A DNA stretch of 8,845 nucleotides, taken from Lachnospiraceae bacterium UBA3802. GTDB lineage: Bacteria; Bacillota; Clostridia; Lachnospirales; Lachnospiraceae. This document shows, one piece after another, positions 5,819 through 8,845 of this stretch; position 1 is the stretch's first letter; every line of letters begins with the position of its first letter. The DNA lies in assembly GCA_002369155.1 (NCBI GenBank), contig DFEM01000162.1:1-8845 (forward strand), written 5' to 3'. Made by a program: the position numbers and the translations under genes. Below the pieces are notes generated by a model. It ran no database searches. It was not told the origin of the DNA and saw nothing but the letters and a program-made list of their open reading frames with translations.

Positions 5819-6424
5819 TTACATTCCTATCGAAGTGAAAATCTTATCATAACTTTCCAAATCGGGAACAAGGATAAAATATCCGTTAAGTCCCTCGGAA
5901 AATTCATTTTCGATAAGCAAAATTTTATCGCCTATAAGGCCGAATTCTATCGCCGGCACGGAAAGTATCGCTCCAGCCATATCGATGCAAAGAGCAGGTA
6001 CCGAAGGATATATTGAAAGGTTTGTGAGTGAAGAAAGCGAATTAAGATAGGAAGCCGTAATGATATTTCCTATTTCCTTAAGCGCCGACTGCTCAATCTC
6101 ATCAAAATCACCGTCCGAAGGATTTGTTCCCATAAGCATTGCGATAAGTCCTTTTGCGGAATCTTTTTCCAAAAGAAACATTATGGATCCGGTAATATCA
6201 CCCTGAACCATAAGATAAATTCCTGCCATAATCTGTTCTTCGCCGCCGAGTATGGAACCCACATCCTTAAAATCCAGGAGGCGTACCTGAGGCACCGACA
6301 TATCGACTTTCTTGTTTAACATATGCGCAAGTGCAGTTGTTGCATTCCCACAGCCGATATTGCCGATTTCCTTTAATACATCAAAGTACACAGTGTTTTC
6401 TGAGTTTAAATCTATTTTAGCCAT
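5819..6424 (-). CDS. cheC: CheY-P phosphatase CheC
   Basis: The 201-residue protein has both phosphatase signatures D/S-X3-E-X2-N-X22-P. The first is D15, E19, N22, P45 (DVLKEIGNIGCGNATTALAH) and the second S113, E117, N120, P143 (SALKEIGNIITASYLNSL). Both active sites therefore look functional. CheC dephosphorylates CheY-P and binds CheD, which links kinase output to receptor deamidation. Length fits stand-alone CheC rather than the longer, motor-bound FliY. It lies 32 bases after cheW, the largest gap in the operon, with only a weak GGGG site about 8 bases before the ATG. No terminator is visible in that gap. Confidence 0.97.
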   Translation of the reverse strand: MAKIDLNSENTVYFDVLKEIGNIGCGNATTALAHMLNKKVDMSVPQVRLLDFKDVGSILGGEEQIMAGIYLMVQGDITGSIMFLLEKDSAKGLIAMLMGTNPSDGDFDEIEQSALKEIGNIITASYLNSLSSLTNLSIYPSVPALCIDMAGAILSVPAIEFGLIGDKILLIENEFSEGLNGYFILVPDLESYDKIFTSIGM

Positions 6425-6456
6425 AATTGCTACCCCATATATTAAAGTTAAAGAGC

Positions 6457-6900
6457 TTAATCATTTAAGATTTCATTAATATCCAGAAGTGAAATCAATC
6501 CGTTTTCTGTCTTGCCCACACCCGAAAGGAAGTTTTGAATTCCTTCGGATGTGCTGTGAAATACTTTCTCTACATCGTCCGACGAAACATTTGCAACTTC
6601 TCTGACTTCGTCAACGATTATACCTACCGACTCGCCTTCATACTTTAAAATAATAATTCTGAAAGATTTTGTCTCCTCGATTTCCTCGATACCCATTTTG
6701 AGTCTTAAAGAAAATACTGGAATTACTTCACCTCTCAAATTGATAACCCCTTTTATGTATTCGGGCGCTTTGGGAACTCTGGTGATATGCTGCATTCTGA
6801 CAATATTGTCAACATACTTTATATCTATACCGAAAAACTCGTCCCCGAGACGTATTTTTATATACTGAGTTACTTCAGAACTGATAGCTAATTCTTCCAT
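6457..6900 (-). CDS. cheW: chemotaxis coupling protein CheW
   Basis: The 147-residue single-domain protein shows the CheW fold signatures: YIKIRLGDEFFGIDIKYVDN (13-32), VPKAPEYIKGVINLRGEVIP (42-61) with the conserved NLRG arginine at position 56, and GIIVDEVREVANV in the second subdomain. CheW bridges the tips of chemoreceptors and the P5 domain of CheA, forming the core signalling array at the membrane. It follows cheA by 11 bases, and its AAGGAGG ribosome binding site overlaps the cheA stop codon, so the two proteins are probably made in step. Confidence 0.97.
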   Translation of the reverse strand: MEELAISSEVTQYIKIRLGDEFFGIDIKYVDNIVRMQHITRVPKAPEYIKGVINLRGEVIPVFSLRLKMGIEEIEETKSFRIIILKYEGESVGIIVDEVREVANVSSDDVEKVFHSTSEGIQNFLSGVGKTENGLISLLDINEILND

Positions 6901-6904
6901 GTCA

Positions 6905-6915
6905 AACCTCCTTAA
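6905..6915 (-). promoter_or_regulatory. cheW ribosome binding site overlapping cheA stop
   Basis: The minus strand reads TTAAGGAGGTTTGAC then ATG. The cheA TAA (6914-6912) is part of the AAGGAGG sequence, which is the strongest ribosome binding site in the operon and fixes the cheW start. Confidence 0.8.
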
Positions 6916-8845
6916 ATCAAAGCGTTCGCGTCAAGAATGAGCGCTACTTCGCCGTCACCGAGAATCGTCGCACCGGAAATAAGTTTTGTAGTTCCGGCAT
7001 ATTTGCCCATGGGTTTGATAACTATTTCCATCTGACCGATAAGTTCGTCAACTACCAAACCTGCAAGTCGATCGCCTTTCTTAGCAATGAGTACTATCAT
7101 ATCGTGATTGCCGTCATCGCTTTCTTCTAGATCGAGAATTCTGTTTAATCTGACAAGAGGAATTACCGTACCTCTTAAGTTAATAACTTCCTTGCCCTGA
7201 ACCTTCTTCACATCGGCGGGAGTTATGGATTCGATGGTCTGGATTGCACCAAGTGAAATCGCATATTTTTCGTTTCCTACAACTACCATCAATGCCTGAA
7301 TGATTGCAAGTGTAAGAGGAAGTCTTATGATAAATGTCGATCCTTCTCCGAGTTTGGTCTTAACTTCGATTTCACCGCTTAATGCTTCAATCTTTGATTT
7401 GACAACATCAAGACCTACGCCTCGACCGGATACATCGGATACAACTTTCGCAGTTGAGAATGAAGGCTGGAATAAAAGATCGATGACTTCCTTGTCTGAC
7501 ATTACTTCTGCCATTTCGGGTGTAATCTTGCCTTTTTCAATGGCTTTTGCCTTAACTGCTTCAATATCGATACCGTTACCGTCATCTCTTACTTCGATAA
7601 CTACGTTGTTACCGTCCTGATAAGCATCAAGGAAAATTGAACCGACTTCGGGCTTGCCGCGCTGTGCTCTTATTTCGGCACTTTCAAGACCATGATCTGC
7701 CGAGTTTCTTAAAAGATGCATCAGGGGATCGCCGATTTCATCAACCACGGTACGGTCAAGTTCGGTATCTTCACCTGTCATGTAAAGTTCCATTTTCTTG
7801 TTGAGTTTCTTGGAAAGATCTCTTATCATTCTGGGGAACTTGTTGACTGTATTTTCAATGGGTACCATTCGAACCTTCATAACCGATTCGTGAAGGTTGG
7901 TGGTTACGCTTTCAAGGTATTCAATCTGTTCGTTAAATGCAAGATTCGAAGAACCTACCACGCTTCCTGCTACGGAAACAAGCGAGTTTTTGGAAATAAT
8001 AAGTTCGGAAACAAGATTCATCAAAGAATCAAGTTTTTCAATATCAACACGAACCGTTCTGTTGACAACGGGCTTTCCTGATTTCTTGTCGGGTGCATTC
8101 GAAGAAGAATTTGTTTTGGCAGGTGCCTGTGTCGGAGCCGAACTTACTGCTGGCTTTTCTTCAGCTACCGCAGGAACGCCTTCATTGACAGTCTCTTCTG
8201 CTTTTTCTTCTTCCTCACCGTTTAAATCAACTTCGCCGCCGACGGCATCTTCGATTTCGGATACATATTTAATGGCTGAAATAATCTGATCCAAAGGTTT
8301 ATCCGACATAAAGATAACCGAAAAATCAAATCCAAAGGATTCATCTTCGATATCCTGTGCGGAAGGAACCGATACGACAACTTCACCGAGTTCTTCCAAA
8401 GCCTTGAAAACAAGAAATGCTCTTGCTGCCTTAAGAAGACAAGCTTCCTGAATGTAAACGGTTATTCCGTAAGCTTTAATATTGTTCTTTGCACCTTCGG
8501 CAATTACTGTTTTAACGGAATCGTCAATCTTAATATCACGCCATTTTGCTTTGGCTGAATCTTCTTTTGCAGATTCCTTTTCCTCTTTCTTTGATTTCTT
8601 TTCGGATTTTTTTGTTTTCTTTTCTTCTTTGGGTTCTTCGCCCTTCTTTGCATTCAGAATATCATTCAATCCTTTAACCAAAGGCTCATTGTCATTTGTA
8701 CCTTCATCGGCTGTTTCCTGAATTGTGGTGAGATATTCTTCAAGTGCATCAAGGCATTTGAAAAGAAGGTCGATCATATCGGAATCAACCTTAATGTTTC
8801 CGTTTCTTACTTCGGAGAAAACATTTTCCATATCATGAGTAAGAG
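6912..8845 (-). CDS. cheA: chemotaxis histidine kinase CheA, N-terminus cut by window edge
   Basis: The reading frame is open to the right edge: four codons upstream of the internal ATG at 8831 read LTHD, continuing as LTHDMENVFSEVRNG, which is the end of the Hpt (P1) domain. The true start and the phosphorylated histidine are therefore outside the window, and ATG 8831 is not the start. About 643 residues are visible. Numbered from that methionine: end of P1 to about 40, a Lys/Glu-rich linker (60-95), the P2 CheY-binding domain (about 97-203), an Ala/Pro/Ser linker, P3 dimerisation (259-320), P4 ATPase with N-box LLRNSADHGLE (373-383), DDGNGID (416-422) and GRGVGLD (469-475), then P5 CheW-like (about 507-639, with NLRGTVIP). 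CheA phosphorylates CheY and CheB. It looks intact as far as visible. Confidence 0.97.
   Translation of the reverse strand, partial: LTHDMENVFSEVRNGNIKVDSDMIDLLFKCLDALEEYLTTIQETADEGTNDNEPLVKGLNDILNAKKGEEPKEEKKTKKSEKKSKKEEKESAKEDSAKAKWRDIKIDDSVKTVIAEGAKNNIKAYGITVYIQEACLLKAARAFLVFKALEELGEVVVSVPSAQDIEDESFGFDFSVIFMSDKPLDQIISAIKYVSEIEDAVGGEVDLNGEEEEKAEETVNEGVPAVAEEKPAVSSAPTQAPAKTNSSSNAPDKKSGKPVVNRTVRVDIEKLDSLMNLVSELIISKNSLVSVAGSVVGSSNLAFNEQIEYLESVTTNLHESVMKVRMVPIENTVNKFPRMIRDLSKKLNKKMELYMTGEDTELDRTVVDEIGDPLMHLLRNSADHGLESAEIRAQRGKPEVGSIFLDAYQDGNNVVIEVRDDGNGIDIEAVKAKAIEKGKITPEMAEVMSDKEVIDLLFQPSFSTAKVVSDVSGRGVGLDVVKSKIEALSGEIEVKTKLGEGSTFIIRLPLTLAIIQALMVVVGNEKYAISLGAIQTIESITPADVKKVQGKEVINLRGTVIPLVRLNRILDLEESDDGNHDMIVLIAKKGDRLAGLVVDELIGQMEIVIKPMGKYAGTTKLISGATILGDGEVALILDANALI

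Noticed and set aside
6425..6456. Possible terminator or small gene in the cheW-cheC gap
   Set aside because: The 32 bases contain no stem followed by a T tract and no room for a gene; it is ordinary operon spacing.
8222..8413. Minus-strand open frame of 63 codons inside cheA
   Set aside because: It overlaps conserved P2-domain coding sequence in another frame, has no ribosome binding site and no recognisable protein character.
6912..8831. Taking ATG 8831 as the true cheA start
   Set aside because: The frame continues upstream to the window edge with LTHD, which matches the conserved Hpt helix; an Hpt-less CheA is not supported.
1..8845. CRISPR arrays, transposons, tRNA or rRNA genes, prophage or defence islands
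   Set aside because: No regular direct repeats with spacers, no transposase or integrase genes, and no tRNA-like folds were seen; the window is packed with core motility genes.

Overview
This window looks like part of the chromosome of a motile, low-to-mid GC Firmicute, most likely a Clostridia/Lachnospiraceae relative (Butyrivibrio, Roseburia or Eubacterium type). The evidence is the CheA-CheW-CheC-CheD-SigD gene order leading into rpsB, the paired use of CheC and CheD, the strong AAGGAGG-type ribosome binding sites, and lineage-typical small proteins between the named genes. The assignment is inferred from gene order and protein character; no database search was possible. Every gene I can support is on the minus strand, so the window reads biologically from right to left.

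From 8845 down to 220 there is one tightly packed run of ten genes with gaps of 0 to 32 bases and no convincing internal terminator. It starts with cheA, cut by the window edge inside its Hpt domain, then cheW, cheC, cheD, an 82-residue two-helix membrane protein, sigD (sigma-28), a FapA/DUF342 beta-helix protein, a membrane-anchored coiled-coil protein with a small C-terminal HTH-like domain in the position of Bacillus swrB, a membrane-anchored protein ending in a small MltG/YceG N-terminal-like domain without the catalytic domain, and a microbial-type poly(ADP-ribose) glycohydrolase homologue. A 9-bp GC-rich hairpin right after the last stop codon is a good intrinsic terminator.

From 219 to 1 lies the start of the next unit: an extended -10 promoter whose -35 hexamer sits inside the terminator hairpin, an approximately 100-base leader that can fold into a three-tier stem, a strong ribosome binding site, and the first 22 codons of rpsB (ribosomal protein S2).

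Together, CheA and CheW form the receptor kinase complex, CheC removes phosphate from CheY-P and partners CheD (a receptor glutamine deamidase), and SigD directs late flagellar and chemotaxis transcription. The FapA-like and SwrB-like proteins are placed where flagellar assembly or SigD activity helpers would be expected. In Bacillus subtilis the order is cheA-cheW-cheC-cheD-sigD-swrB-rpsB; here three further genes (FapA-like, MltG-like, PARG-like) lie between sigD and rpsB. The least explained parts are the PARG homologue at the operon end, the MltG-like protein without a catalytic domain, and the structured rpsB leader.
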